Shown here: piece after piece, positions 10,988-21,874 of the stretch
How the letters are laid out: each line of letters begins with the position of its first letter
Numbering within the stretch: position 1 is the first letter of the stretch
Source: Skeletonema tropicum
Taxonomy: Eukaryota > Bacillariophyta > Thalassiosirophyceae > Thalassiosirales > Thalassiosiraceae
DNA length: 64,000 nucleotides
Reading direction: 5' to 3'
NCBI GenBank assembly: GCA_037178625.1
Contig: CM074133.1
Coordinates: 3,844,001 to 3,908,000, forward strand
Made by a program: the position numbers and the translations under genes
The notes under the pieces: generated by a model
Seen by the model: the letters and a program-made list of their open reading frames with translations, nothing else
The model's database searches: none
Told to the model about the DNA's origin: nothing

Positions 10988-11044
10988 GGAGGGGAATAGT
11001 TGTGGTGATGGACGGACCGTAAAGTACTATATATTATCAGGGTC
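10988..11044 (-). repeat. 57-bp inverted repeat, right arm
   Basis: Exact reverse complement of 7668-7724. Flanks of the two arms are unrelated, so a target duplication is not evident. Confidence 0.92.
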
Positions 11045-14000
11045 GGTAGGAATCAGCTAGCCAGATTTTTTGTACATAGAGGGTTATGATGTTCCCCACC
11101 AAATAGGCCTCATTCTCGCTTTTTGGTTAGTTCAAACTTTGGATAATGTGAGAATAGACTGGGGCAAATACAAAAACTGTGGGGTGAAATTTGTGTTGAG
11201 CATAATTTTAACACCTTTCTCTTCCACACTCTATAGTTTATATAATTATATCCCTTAGGATATTTTGTTTGCCGAGTCTTAATTGGGTTGGCGTTAGGGG
11301 GGCTTGCGCTCTTCGACTCCAAGAAGGTAGCAGCTGTTCGCTGTTCGGCCCCTCAAATTGAAATATCCTGGATAATTTTTTTTCACTGTAGATTAGGCGG
11401 GGACAATTTAATCTATTTTATTTTAATTCTGTGTATGGCCAGTGCCAAACCACAGTCATATATGTCCGGCCATGTGGTGGTCTTGTTGATGATGGAGGAT
11501 GAGAACCCTCCCGCCCAAATTCGTATGAGTTCCTACGCACGTATAAAACTATTTTTCTCAAATCAAAACAAAGCTTATCTCTCTGCGGATTTGAGCTCAG
11601 CTCGCTCTAGCGTTATGGCCAGGAATCCTCAGGATATTTCGGCATTTTTGGGTAGCCTCTAGGATATTTTTTCGCCAATATTCGCTAAAACATATCCTCT
11701 TGTTCGAACAAGCCTACCTTGATAGCTGGAGTGTTTCCAAGTGAATAACACTATTGTTTACTCATATTATTGCATCTACTCACTCCTTTAGACCTGCATT
11801 GACACATCAGGCCATTATTGCAACGAAATAATGCTCAAAGCTGCAACATATCTTATCTCTGAGGGTCTCGCCAACTACCCTATGAATGAATGCGGACTGT
11901 AAGAAAACACGCACTGCCGCAGCACGAGAAGCCCGAAAGAGTTATAAGTCTCGTGCATCATCCCTACTATTCATTAGGAGTACAAGCAATCCTTCACCAT
12001 TCACAGTTCTCGATGTCCACTCCCGTCAACACCTTTCTGATGTGCATTCCACCATACTCATAAATATCCTCCTTGAAAGTTCCCTCTTGTCCATTTGCGT
12101 AACCATTCCTCAATACCTATAGTATCACCCACCATCTTATATTCATCTTACATCTTACATTGCATTGGATGGTGTTATGTATGTGTGTGGTGAAGTAGTT
12201 GTGCGTGCATCCTTATGTCGATTTCAGCTTCTTCAGCATACTTCGTCCGATGTGTGTCCGAAATGTGGTGACGTCAACCGTAGAAAGTATACGTGGGAAC
12301 TAGTACTAGAAAAGTGAGGATATTTTTGAGGATATTTTGCAGGGGTCGGGAGGATAACTGGCCAATAGGTTAGCTCGGGATCATAAAGTCCTCAGGCTTT
12401 ATAAATAGTCAAAAGGAATCCTAACTACTGTTATTATGCAATCGTATGAAGGGCAAAAAGTGTGTCAGGGTCGCACCCAAATACACCTCCAGTAGTCCAC
12501 ATGGCTGGTATTGCCAGCTCACACGAACTCATTGCGAACATGCCATAGTCATAGTTAGTTCATAACCAGGGGGACGTGTTGCTCATCCTGGCCTGAATTA
12601 GACAGGGAGACGTCTCTATAACAAACATGCCCAACAATGTCGCAGGGTACCGTGACGTAGGGCAGGCACCTCCACCCCTTCTTGCTCTGCACAATAGATA
12701 ACGACAAGTCCTGATGATAACCTTTCCATCCTCCAGGCCAAGGGACTTAGGACTATCATCTTCCGAAAGCGTTTGATTGATAGATCGCGCAGATTTCATA
12801 TGCTCACTTCGGTAGCCGTTGAGAATGATTTCAGCAATCTTCCTCTCAAGCTGAGCGTATCATCTGTCGCAATACTCAACGATCTCCAGCAGTAAAGTAG
12901 CCTCGGTAAAAGACACATGGTGTCTCTCCCATTACCTACGGCTCCTCCCTAGTGATGGTCAGTACTGGGATGCTATCAACCCCCATGTTGCCAAGACTAA
13001 CCACAGATCACACTATTGCATCCATTGTCATACACTGTATCACATGCTTTGGAAGATAAGCACGCGGTGATAAACCAACACCACATCAAAGAGAGGTCAT
13101 AGTGTTCGGCATCATGATACAGTGTGGCACAACCCCAGAACTCCCTTGCGTAGATTTATCCCCCATGCAGCGTTGGGGTCGAACGCGCAGAGGAGGGAAC
13201 GGGCTCTTGAGGTCGGCTTGGATTCAATCTTAATCAGTCATGGTTGTTTGACCAACTCCACTTCCTTCTCGACTTTCCACGCGAGGAGTTCCGCAACCAG
13301 GGGGACGTATTGCTCATCCCGGCCCGGAGTTTCACCTCAAATAGCTGGCTGTCGTCAAACCAACTATTTGTCAACACTTCCAATTCCACCGCGATAGAAA
13401 CGATCTACTTCGTCCTACCCCTTCTGCATAAAGACATTGCTGTTATTGTCTGTATTGCCCCTTGCCTAAGTCTTTAATGCAGGTCCCAACTTACGATGTT
13501 TGAGAGATAGACCTTCTCAAACTGTTAACACATCATTGATCCGTGAATGATGAACGACCTGACTCTCCCCTCAGTATCTTCATCCTTCCCGCAACATGGT
13601 TCCATTCCTCCAGAGATGCATTATGATACTCAGCAATCCCTGAGCAAGGTGTGTCCATTCCTTCCAACAAGTCTACATGAAAACCAGAGATGGCTCATCG
13701 TGTCGGTGGTTCGATGAGCGTAGATTATCATCTCTAAAGCGAGTCTCCGTCACAGACATACTGAAATCGACCCAACTATTTTCTAGCCGTAGGCACCTTG
13801 CATTCGAGGCGTAGATCCTGATGTGATAATGAATCTATGCGAGGGTGTCAAGTCCCTTCACTGCCAAAACTGATGAAATTCCAGCAGCCAGCGGAGTCTC
13901 CTGAGGACAATAATCCTGCCCACCCCTCTTGATCACACGACCCCTGCCCACCCCTTCTTGCTCCGCACAAAGCGGAGAGCGGCACAGAAAAAAACTCTCT

Positions 14001-14640
14001 CTTCGCTATATTCTCTACAGCTTCCAAAGAATCTGGCCAGGCAATCGCATATAAATTATGGAAGCAACTCACGTAAATCATCTAGTGATCATCGATAGCC
14101 CTACCGAACTTGGAGTTCGGGTCTCTCCAGTTCTCTCGATGATCAAGCCCAATCTCTCGGGGTTCGGTTCTCATCAAAAACCCTACTACCGGAGAAACCG
14201 CTTCTTCTTCGACGCAAACTTGAGTTCCGATCAGAGTTGAAGTAGTCAGGACTCCCAATATTGACCATTTCTTGCAGGCCTCCTCTCATGGATCCCAACG
14301 CGAGGTGGCGACCACGCTCTGCTCTCAGCTTTTCACATCTGTACCCCATTTGTTCACAGCACAAATATTCGCTGAGAACGAGCATCCTGGCTAGGCTGAC
14401 CCTGCACTTAGCCATAGAAGTACGCATTCGGTGAAGTAGCGTGCGCCTTATGCGTCATTTCCTTGATGTATGTTACCTCTTTATCCAATAGAGCCCCTGC
14501 CTTTGGACGTCTAACCCCTTTCCTACGAAAGTAATGAGAAAGAATTCATAGAGAAATAAAGAAGAAGCTACTTAGCAGAATATGACAGAAAACGAGTTCT
14601 TAATACCGCTCTTATTTTCATTTGTGCAGAAAGAGTACGA
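11045..14640. other. gene-free stretch with scattered repeats
   Basis: Only short frames without recognisable domains. A 30-bp near-repeat lies at 12564-12593 and 13295-13324 (AACCAGGGGGACGT.TTGCTC), and a 22-bp one at 12673-12694 and 13949-13970 (CACCCCTTCTTGCTC.GCAC). These suggest an old, decayed repeat element across 12.5-14.0 kb. A perfect small hairpin, CCGAACTTGGAGTTCGG, sits near 14105. Confidence 0.45.
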
Positions 14641-14641
14641 T

Positions 14642-14706
14642 ATTTCGTGCAGCAAAGAATAGAAGCACGAAAGCCGGGAGAAGCTTGCCCCGCCGCCGCG
14701 CGCCAA
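14642..14706 (+). repeat. block shared with 3576-3640, upstream of the BspA-like gene
   Basis: Near-identical to the 3.6-kb copy and located about 235 bases before the ATG at 14939, so it could overlap the promoter or 5' leader of that gene. No promoter element could be named. Confidence 0.65.
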
Positions 14707-14938
14707 TACTAATACTTGAACTTGAATTACGACTACAAACGAGAACTGCAAACTGCTTATTAGAAGGGAAAGGCAAGGGATTGGCTCGTCAGGCAGCTGC
14801 CACGTCTTGACACACAGCGGCTGTATCTGTATGTACTTTTTGATGCTTATTCTCTTCAGCTTGAGCAGCCAACAGCCAACAGCTCGCACTCGCATTGTCC
14901 TTACATTTCTTTGATAGAAAACAAGAACAAGAACAAGA

Positions 14939-17900
14939 ATGTCAGACAACAACAATTCGGAGGATGATGCTGGCAGCGGTGACGAGCAAGAGCAGGGCAT
15001 CATGGCCTCTGAAAATGCCGACGGCCCACGATCTTCCTCTTCGCCGTCGCATTGGGAAGCCGCTGCTGACGGAGGCAGAGGCACATCGACATCGACAAAC
15101 TCCGCAACAGCAACAGGAGAAACGTGGATGCCTGGTGGACTCGAGAATGTAGACGGAGATGCAGCTCCAGTGCCTCTGATTCAACAGATAGCTGAGATGG
15201 AACTTACTGAAAATGCCTTTATGTCTAAGCCATCAAAGCTGCCTACACATGGTGCAATAATGGAGCAGATTGAGGAGGAAGATGATCGGCTCCGTGGTGC
15301 TGGTGGACTCGAGAATGTAGGCGATGAATCAAAAGCAGAGATTGATTTCGGGACGGAATCAAACGGCGAAGATGATGGGCCGCCTCTCCCTCTCACTTTT
15401 CAGCGAGATTCTCTGGCTGATGCGGAAGAAAAACAGGTGGTAGCACCACAAATATCAGCATCTAGTCCTCGTGAAGCGACCACTGTCAATTCTGATGTTA
15501 CAGAAAGCAATGACAATGATGATGAAACGGGTGAGGGGGATCCAGATGATGTTAAGCAAATGGACGATGATGAAAATCAATCTCTTGGGCACGAAGAAAA
15601 TTTGCAGCAGCGAGTTGTACCACCCGAAAACAACGCTGCCAGCGACAATGAGGATGTGGATCAGGTCTTACGAACAGCAGCAGAGAGAAACCCGTCGAAC
15701 CCGTCATTGCACATTCTAGAAGCATGGATGGTTGAAGAAGAAGAAGAATTAGAGGAGGAGGAGGATTATGATTATGACACATCTCCTCAGGCCGCTGTTG
15801 CAACTTTTCTTGTACCTGTAGTCACTCCGGGTAATGATACTGTGTATGAAGCAACTCCTGTAGAGCCGTGGTGGAAGCAGAGGCGAGTGAAAGTATTTTT
15901 GGTGCTAATTTTTGCATTGATTACAGCGCTGACTGCTGGTCTTGGAGTATTACTGTCAAAGTCCCCTGATGCTGTTGCTATTGCTTTAGAAATTACAGCA
16001 TCCCCTTCGGTTGCCATCGAAATAATAGCACCCCCTTCGATGAGTGTCACTCCTTCTCAATCTCCAAGCGTTCGCAATTATGCAATGCGAGGATCATTAA
16101 TCCCTACACTCGGATTAGAAATTACACCTCCCCCTTCGATGAGTGTCACTCCTTCTCAATCTCCAAGCGTGCGCAATTATGCAATGCGAGGATCATTATT
16201 CCCTTCACTCGGATTAGAAATTACAGCTCCCCCTTCGATGACGATGAGTCTCTCTCCTTCTCAATCTCCAAGCGAGCGATCTTATGCATGCTTTGCTGAT
16301 CGTGGCAGACTCAAGTCTGCCGTTGACCGGTATGTCCAACTTGGGTGTGATGAAGGGGCAGACTTTTGCCCTGCTAGCATTGTTGGAAAGTATGGATGGC
16401 CGATTGGATCCTGGTGTGTTGACAACGTAACTGACATGGCAAGCTTATTTGAGGGTCTCAAAACTTTTAATGAAGATATATCTGAATGGAATATTGGTCA
16501 AGTTACCGATATGAGTGGAATGTTCTCTGGAGCTTCATCATTCAATCAGGATTTATCATCCTGGAATATGTCATCTGCTACAAACGCGAGAGAAATGTTC
16601 AGGGGGGCAATCTCCTTTAACCAGAATCTGTGTGCGTGGGAAGATACGTTTCCTTACAGCAATGCGAATGATATCTTTGTGGATTCGGGATGCACTATCA
16701 AACACGATCCATCATCTGTACATCGAGGCCCATTTTGCGCTTGCTACTGTAACGAGGTATCTCCGACGGATTGCTTCACCACACGGGGTGAGCTCAAGGC
16801 TGCAGTCGATCGATATGTTGAAGGGCTCTGGGGGGAAGATGACAGATCAAAATATGGGTGGCCGATGGGGTCTTGGTGTGTGGGTAACGTAACTGACATG
16901 TCAGAATTGTTTCAAGATCTTCGTACATTCAATGAAGACATTTCTAGGTGGGATGTTGGTCAAGTTTCCAATATGAGTGGAATGTTCTGGGGAGCTTCGT
17001 CATTCAACCAAGATGATCTGTCTCGCTGGAATACTTCTGCAGTTCAAACTATGAGGTCCATGTTTGATAGAGCATCATACTTTAATGGCGACATCTCGTC
17101 TTGGAATACATCTGCAGTGACTGATATGAGTTTGATGTTCTGGGGAGCTACATCATTCAAGCAAAATGATTTGTCTCGCTGGGATACTTCAGCTGTTCAA
17201 TCTATGACGTTTATGTTCTATTCAGCAGCATCTTTTGATGGCGACATCTCGTCTTGGAACACGTCTGCAGTGACTGACATGAGTTGGATGTTCTGGGGAG
17301 CTTCATTATTCAACCAAGAAGATCTGTCTCGCTGGGATACTTCTGCAGTTCAAACAATGAGGTCCATGTTTGATAGAGCATCATACTTTAATGGCGACAT
17401 CTCGTCTTGGAACACGTCTGCAGTGACTGATATGAGTTTGATGTTCTGGGGAGCTTCATTATTCAACCAAGAAGATATGTCTCTCTGGGATACTTCAGCT
17501 GTTCAATCTATGACGTTTATGTTCAGTGGAGCATCATCCTTTGATGGCGACATCTCGTCTTGGGACACGTCTGCAGTAACTGATATGAGTTTCATGTTCT
17601 CTGGAGCATCATCCTTTGATGGCGACATCTCGTCTTGGAACACATCTGCAGTGACTGATATGCATCAAATGTTCTATGGAGCTTCATCATTCAACCAAGA
17701 AGGTTTGTCTCGCTGGGACATCTCAGCTGTAACTAATATGAGTTGGATGTTCTACAAGGCAACTTCATTCAACCAGGATCTGTGTGCATGGAAGGTTAAA
17801 TTCCCCTACAGCAGCACAACAGATATATTTGTTGATTCGGGATGTATCTTTCAAGACAGTCCGCGCATTGAAGAGGGAGGGCCATTCTGTGCTTCCACTT

Positions 17901-19771
17901 GCACCAATAGTCCTCCGACGGATTGCTTTACCACACGGGATGAGCTCAAGGCTGCAGTCGATCGATATGTTGAAGGGCTCTGGGGTGAAGATGGCAGTCA
18001 ATCTCTTGATGACAGATCAAAATATGGGTGGCAGATTGGATCTTGGTGCGTGGGTAACGTAACTGACATGTCAGAATTGTTTCGAGATCTTCCTTCATTT
18101 GACGAAGACATTTCTAGGTGGGATGTTGGTCAAGTTACCAATATGAGTGGAATGTTCCAAAATGCTTCATCATTCAACCAGGATTTGTCGCATTGGAATT
18201 GGCATACGTCGTCTGTAACAACTTTTAACGGCATGTTCTACGAAGCATCATCCTTTAATGGCGACATCTCGTCTTGGAACACATCTGCAGTGACTGATAT
18301 GGAAGACATGTTCTTCAAAGCTTCTTCTTTTGATGGCGACATCTCGTCTTGGAACACGTCTGCAGTAACTAATTTGAGTGGCATGTTCTACGAAGCTTCA
18401 TCCTTCGATGGCGACATCTCGACATGGGACACGGCTGCAGTGACTGATATGAGTTACATGTTCTGGGGAGCTTCATCATTCAACCAAGAAGGTTTGTCTC
18501 ACTGGGACATCTCAGCTGTAACTAATATGAGTTGGATGTTCAACAAAGCAACTTCATTCAACCAGGATCTGTGTGCATGGAAGGTTAAATTCCCCTACAG
18601 CAGCACAACAGATATATTTGTGGATTCGGGCTGCATATTTCAAGACAGTCCGCGCATTGAAGAGGGAGGGCCATTCTGTGCTTCCCACTGTAACGAAGTA
18701 TCTCCGACGGATTGCTTTACCACACGGGATGAGCTTAAGGCTGCGGTTAATCAATATATTCAAGGGTTCTGGGGGGAAGATGACAAATCAAAATATGGGT
18801 GGCCGATTGGGTCTTGGTGCGTCGGCTATGTAACTGACATGTCAGAATTGTTTCGAGATCTTAGTAAATTTGACGAAGACATTTCTAGGTGGGATGTTGG
18901 TCAAGTTACTGATATGGAAGACATGTTCCGAAAAGCTTCATCATTCAACCAGGATTTGTCGCATTGGAATATGTCGTCTGTTACAAGTATCAACGGCATG
19001 TTCTACGAAGCATCATCCTTTAATGGCGACATCTCGTCTTGGAACACCTCTGCAGTGACTGATATGAGTTGGGTGTTCTGGGGAGCTTCATCATTCGAAC
19101 AAGAAGATCTGTCTCGCTGGGATACTTCTTCCGTAGCAACTATGAAGGCCATGTTTGATGGAGCATCATCCTTTAATGGCGACATCTCGTCTTGGAACAC
19201 ATCTGCAGTGACGGATATGCATCAAATGTTCTGGGGAGCTTCATCATTTAACCAAGAAGATCTGTCTCGCTGGGATACTTCAGCTGTTCAAACTATGGAG
19301 GCCATGTTCTACAAAGCATCATCCTTTAATGGCGACATCTCGTCTTGGGATACATCTGCAGTGACTGATATGCAATGGATGTTCTTTGAAGCTTCATCAT
19401 TCAATCAAAAAGATCTGTCTGGCTGGGATACTTCTTCCGTAGCAACTATGAAGGCCATGTTTGATGGAGCATCATCCTTTAATGGCGACATCTCGTCTTG
19501 GGATACATCTGCAGTGACTGATATGCAATGGATGTTCTATGAAGCTTCATCATTCAACCAAGAAGGTTTGTCGAAGTGGGATATTTCGTCTGTAACAAGT
19601 ATGATGGATATGTTCTATGATGCTTCATCATTCAACCAGGATCTGTGTGCATGGAAGGATAACTTCCCTTACAGCAGCACAACTGATATATTTGTGGATT
19701 CGGGCTGCATCTTTCAAGACAGTCCGCGCAAGGGAGGGCCATTCTGTGCTTCCTCTTGCACCGACAGTTAA
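14939..19771 (+). CDS. BspA-like (DUF285) repeat protein, single-pass membrane anchored, 1610 aa
   Basis: Predicted surface-type protein. Residues 1-310 are acidic and disordered. A basic WWKQRRVK stretch precedes one hydrophobic segment at about 318-340, so topology should be N-in/C-out (signal anchor). A Ser/Pro-rich stalk follows, with three near-identical ~40-residue units ([13 protein letters not shown]). The rest is four modules. Each opens with CF(T)[12 protein letters not shown] and [11 protein letters not shown], continues with tandem ~22-24-residue DUF285 units of the form [21 protein letters not shown], and closes with LCAWK...[15 protein letters not shown]. Module starts lie near nt 16288, 16760, 17922 and 18715. 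DUF285 domains are known in bacterial BspA-like and Mycoplasma surface proteins and are expanded in diatoms; ligand unknown. The ATG follows an AAGAACAAGAACAAGA leader and is the first in frame. No intron is needed. High DNA identity among units suggests gene conversion. Confidence 0.9.
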   Translation: MSDNNNSEDDAGSGDEQEQGIMASENADGPRSSSSPSHWEAAADGGRGTSTSTNSATATGETWMPGGLENVDGDAAPVPLIQQIAEMELTENAFMSKPSKLPTHGAIMEQIEEEDDRLRGAGGLENVGDESKAEIDFGTESNGEDDGPPLPLTFQRDSLADAEEKQVVAPQISASSPREATTVNSDVTESNDNDDETGEGDPDDVKQMDDDENQSLGHEENLQQRVVPPENNAASDNEDVDQVLRTAAERNPSNPSLHILEAWMVEEEEELEEEEDYDYDTSPQAAVATFLVPVVTPGNDTVYEATPVEPWWKQRRVKVFLVLIFALITALTAGLGVLLSKSPDAVAIALEITASPSVAIEIIAPPSMSVTPSQSPSVRNYAMRGSLIPTLGLEITPPPSMSVTPSQSPSVRNYAMRGSLFPSLGLEITAPPSMTMSLSPSQSPSERSYACFADRGRLKSAVDRYVQLGCDEGADFCPASIVGKYGWPIGSWCVDNVTDMASLFEGLKTFNEDISEWNIGQVTDMSGMFSGASSFNQDLSSWNMSSATNAREMFRGAISFNQNLCAWEDTFPYSNANDIFVDSGCTIKHDPSSVHRGPFCACYCNEVSPTDCFTTRGELKAAVDRYVEGLWGEDDRSKYGWPMGSWCVGNVTDMSELFQDLRTFNEDISRWDVGQVSNMSGMFWGASSFNQDDLSRWNTSAVQTMRSMFDRASYFNGDISSWNTSAVTDMSLMFWGATSFKQNDLSRWDTSAVQSMTFMFYSAASFDGDISSWNTSAVTDMSWMFWGASLFNQEDLSRWDTSAVQTMRSMFDRASYFNGDISSWNTSAVTDMSLMFWGASLFNQEDMSLWDTSAVQSMTFMFSGASSFDGDISSWDTSAVTDMSFMFSGASSFDGDISSWNTSAVTDMHQMFYGASSFNQEGLSRWDISAVTNMSWMFYKATSFNQDLCAWKVKFPYSSTTDIFVDSGCIFQDSPRIEEGGPFCASTCTNSPPTDCFTTRDELKAAVDRYVEGLWGEDGSQSLDDRSKYGWQIGSWCVGNVTDMSELFRDLPSFDEDISRWDVGQVTNMSGMFQNASSFNQDLSHWNWHTSSVTTFNGMFYEASSFNGDISSWNTSAVTDMEDMFFKASSFDGDISSWNTSAVTNLSGMFYEASSFDGDISTWDTAAVTDMSYMFWGASSFNQEGLSHWDISAVTNMSWMFNKATSFNQDLCAWKVKFPYSSTTDIFVDSGCIFQDSPRIEEGGPFCASHCNEVSPTDCFTTRDELKAAVNQYIQGFWGEDDKSKYGWPIGSWCVGYVTDMSELFRDLSKFDEDISRWDVGQVTDMEDMFRKASSFNQDLSHWNMSSVTSINGMFYEASSFNGDISSWNTSAVTDMSWVFWGASSFEQEDLSRWDTSSVATMKAMFDGASSFNGDISSWNTSAVTDMHQMFWGASSFNQEDLSRWDTSAVQTMEAMFYKASSFNGDISSWDTSAVTDMQWMFFEASSFNQKDLSGWDTSSVATMKAMFDGASSFNGDISSWDTSAVTDMQWMFYEASSFNQEGLSKWDISSVTSMMDMFYDASSFNQDLCAWKDNFPYSSTTDIFVDSGCIFQDSPRKGGPFCASSCTDS

Positions 19772-20167
19772 GTTATCATCAAAGTGAATGAATAAGATAA
19801 CTTTTGATTAAGTGTTTTCATGTTATCGCTTCCCTAAACAAACCCGCTTTTAGGGTGAGTTGTGAGTCCATGTTCAGTTGTTGGTTCTCGTGTTTCATTC
19901 TGAATCTGAATCTCATTCGCACACTAATTGTTTGGCAGTGCTTGCGTACCATTCCCTTCTGTCTGCATTCTGCATCAACTTTCGTGCTAGAATTATGCAC
20001 GGCTATTCATGCCACATGAACAAAGCAATTGGGTCATTCGCTTTGACCCTCTTCATTCCGTTGAGTATTCTGCAACTGTTTCGGGTAGTACCGGGTACCT
20101 GAGACGGGCATCTTATACTGACACCTCCATAAGTAGATAGTGTTGATGAATGCTTTTGCCAACTAAC
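19772..20167. other. spacer after the BspA-like gene
   Basis: No coding region recognised. The first 37-bp palindrome unit starts at 20142, at the end of this spacer. Confidence 0.5.
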
Positions 20168-20520
20168 GTAGATAACCGGTTAGAGATGACTGTCACTTGA
20201 TAGTGCAGTCAGGCTTGTAATGCTTAGAAGCATACGCTCAGCGAACACGAGGTTCTGGACTGCACGACAGTCATCTCGGCGCTAGCGACTTTCATTATGT
20301 TGATGAATGCTTTTGCCAACTAACGTAGATAACCGTGTTGATGAATGCTTTTGCCAACTAACGTAGATAACCGAAAAGCATTCATCAACATAATGAAAGT
20401 CGCTAGCGCCGAGATGACTGTCGTGCAGTCCAGAACCTCGTGTTCGCTGAGCGTATGCTTCTAAGCATTACAAGCCTGACTGCACTATCAAGTGACAGTC
20501 ATCTCTAGCCGATTATCTAC
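20168..20520. repeat. 353-bp foldback: 147-bp arms around a 59-base loop
   Basis: The left arm (20168-20314) and right arm (20374-20520) are reverse complements with about two mismatches, at the outer end. Each arm carries GATGACTGTCGTGCAGTCCA or its complement and the GCTAGCGACTTTCATTATGT block or its complement. The loop consists of the rest of one 37-bp unit and a full further unit. The unit GTTGATGAATGCTTTTGCCA plus CTAACGTAGATAACCG occurs directly at 20142-20178, 20299-20335 and 20337-20373. This is a foldback or nested MITE structure rather than a gene. Confidence 0.88.
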
Positions 20521-20685
20521 ATTAGATGGAGCATTCTAATGTTGCCCCTGGTGTTCAATATTATCACCATCCCCCCATCAGACCACAGGCTACTGGCTGG
20601 CTACTGATGGCTCTTACTACTCTGGCTCTTACGTGCGCGGAGGTAGAGTACCTGACTCGGGGCTCGAACTAGCGACTTTCATTAT

Positions 20686-20828
20686 GTTGATGAATGCTTT
20701 TGCCAACTAACGTAGGCACGACAGTCATCTCGGCGCTAGCGACTTTCATTATGTTGATGAATGCTTTTGCCAACTAACGTAGATAACCGGTTATCTACGT
20801 ACGTTAGTTGGCAAAAGCATTCATCAAC
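20686..20828. repeat. second palindrome built from the same 37-bp unit
   Basis: A partial unit (20686-20715) is followed by a full unit at 20753-20789, then directly by its reverse complement at 20790-20828 with a 4-base ACGT insertion. The junction is the palindrome GATAACCGGTTATC. The GCTAGCGACTTTCATTATGT block precedes the full unit, as in the larger foldback. The segment ends about 135 bases before the ATG of the MYND gene at 20963. Confidence 0.85.
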
Positions 20829-20962
20829 AGATAGACCTCTCCACCTGCCAGGAATAATAATTCTGTGCTCTGCACCTCTGCGTATGTCATAGCACTGTCG
20901 AGTTCGTTCAAAGGCAGTAAATAAATTATTAATATCATCATCTTAGAGGGAGGCGGAAAAAT

Positions 20963-21874
20963 ATGAGCGAAGAGAATGAGAGCGGCATGTTGTGTTGTGC
21001 TTCATGCGGCATCGCAGAAGTTGACGACATCAAATTGACAAAATGCGATGATTGCGATCTCGTCAGATATTGCAGCGTTGATTGCAAGCAAATTCATAAA
21101 TCAGAGCACGAAGAAGCGTGTAAGAAAAGAGCCGCTGAATTACGTGAGGAGCGATTATTTATGCAACCGGAAAGCAGACATGACGGGGACTGTCCGATCT
21201 GCTGTTTACCTCTGCCGCTTGATCCAGAGAAATCTACCATGAAACATTGTTGCAGTAAATTGATTTGCAATGGCTGTTTTTATTTCAATGGGATGCGAGA
21301 GGTGAATGCATTCTTGAAGCCCTCTTGCCCATTCTGTCGAGAAGCAGTGCCCGAGACGGATGAAGAAGGTGACGAACAAAGGACGAAAAGAGTAGGGGCG
21401 AATGATCCACTTGCGATTTTCAGAGAAGGAACAGAACAAGAAGGGGAGGGAAACTATAGTAAGGCATTTGAGTATTATACAAAGGCTGCTGAATTTGGTT
21501 ATGCCGGGGCGCATTTAAGACTAGCAGTTATGTATGAATTGGGGCGTGGTGTTGAGATGGATGATGGGAAGGGGAAATACTATCTGGAAGAGGCTGCTAT
21601 CGGAGGGCATCCGACAGCTAGACACCTTCTTGGATCTCACGAGAGGATGAATGGCAATACTGAGAGAGCAGTGAAACAATGGATCATTGCTGCCACACAG
21701 GGAGATGACAATTCAATCAAAGAGCTGATGGATGCATTCAAATTGGGATGCGTCAGTAAAGACGACCTTGCTTCTACTCTCCGTGCGCATCAAGCCGCTG
21801 TGGATGCAACAAAGAGTCCGCAGAGGCAGCAAGTCGAAGAATTCCTGAAGAGTCCTGAGGCGAAAAAGCTCTGA
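20963..21874 (+). CDS. MYND finger / RING-like finger / Sel1-repeat protein (303 aa)
   Basis: Complete, intronless, no signal peptide, so likely cytosolic or nuclear. The MYND zinc finger spans residues 12-53 with ligands C12, C15, C28, C31, C37, C41, H49 and C53. A second Cys-only cluster lies at 77-125 (CPIC ... CCSKLICNGC ... CPFCR), resembling a RING without histidine. Sel1/TPR-like helical repeats run from about 145 to 255 (KAFEYYTKAAEFGYAGAHLR, GVEMDD, YYLEEAAIGGHPTARHLLG). The tail carries the family signature LRAHQAAVDATKSPQR. MYND fingers bind Pro-rich peptides and Sel1 repeats act as scaffolds; a protein-interaction or ubiquitin-related role is inferred only. The leader is AT-rich (AATAAATTATTAATATCATC), like that at 25916. 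Confidence 0.88.
   Translation: MSEENESGMLCCASCGIAEVDDIKLTKCDDCDLVRYCSVDCKQIHKSEHEEACKKRAAELREERLFMQPESRHDGDCPICCLPLPLDPEKSTMKHCCSKLICNGCFYFNGMREVNAFLKPSCPFCREAVPETDEEGDEQRTKRVGANDPLAIFREGTEQEGEGNYSKAFEYYTKAAEFGYAGAHLRLAVMYELGRGVEMDDGKGKYYLEEAAIGGHPTARHLLGSHERMNGNTERAVKQWIIAATQGDDNSIKELMDAFKLGCVSKDDLASTLRAHQAAVDATKSPQRQQVEEFLKSPEAKKL

Larger units (their letters stand above)
7668..11044. mobile_element. 3.4-kb block bounded by perfect 57-bp inverted repeats
   Basis: The left arm, 7668-7724, starts GACCCTGATAATATATAGTA and ends ATTCCCCTCC; its exact reverse complement occupies 10988-11044. Between them lies a decayed reverse transcriptase on the minus strand, a hairpin, and several direct repeats. 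No clear target-site duplication flanks the arms. The arms may be terminal repeats of one element, or two copies of a shorter repeat that happen to face each other. Confidence 0.5.

Noticed and set aside
14572..15084. 170-aa minus-strand ORF at the start of the BspA-like gene
   Set aside because: Antisense shadow of the acidic N-terminus and leader; no homology recognised.
20640..20680. tRNA-like B-box (GTTCGAGCCCC on the minus strand)
   Set aside because: No matching acceptor or anticodon stem and no A-box at the right distance; probably chance or a distant SINE trace.
20142..20828. Possible CRISPR array (37-bp repeats)
   Set aside because: Units are partly inverted and adjacent without regular unique spacers, there are no cas genes, and the context is eukaryotic.
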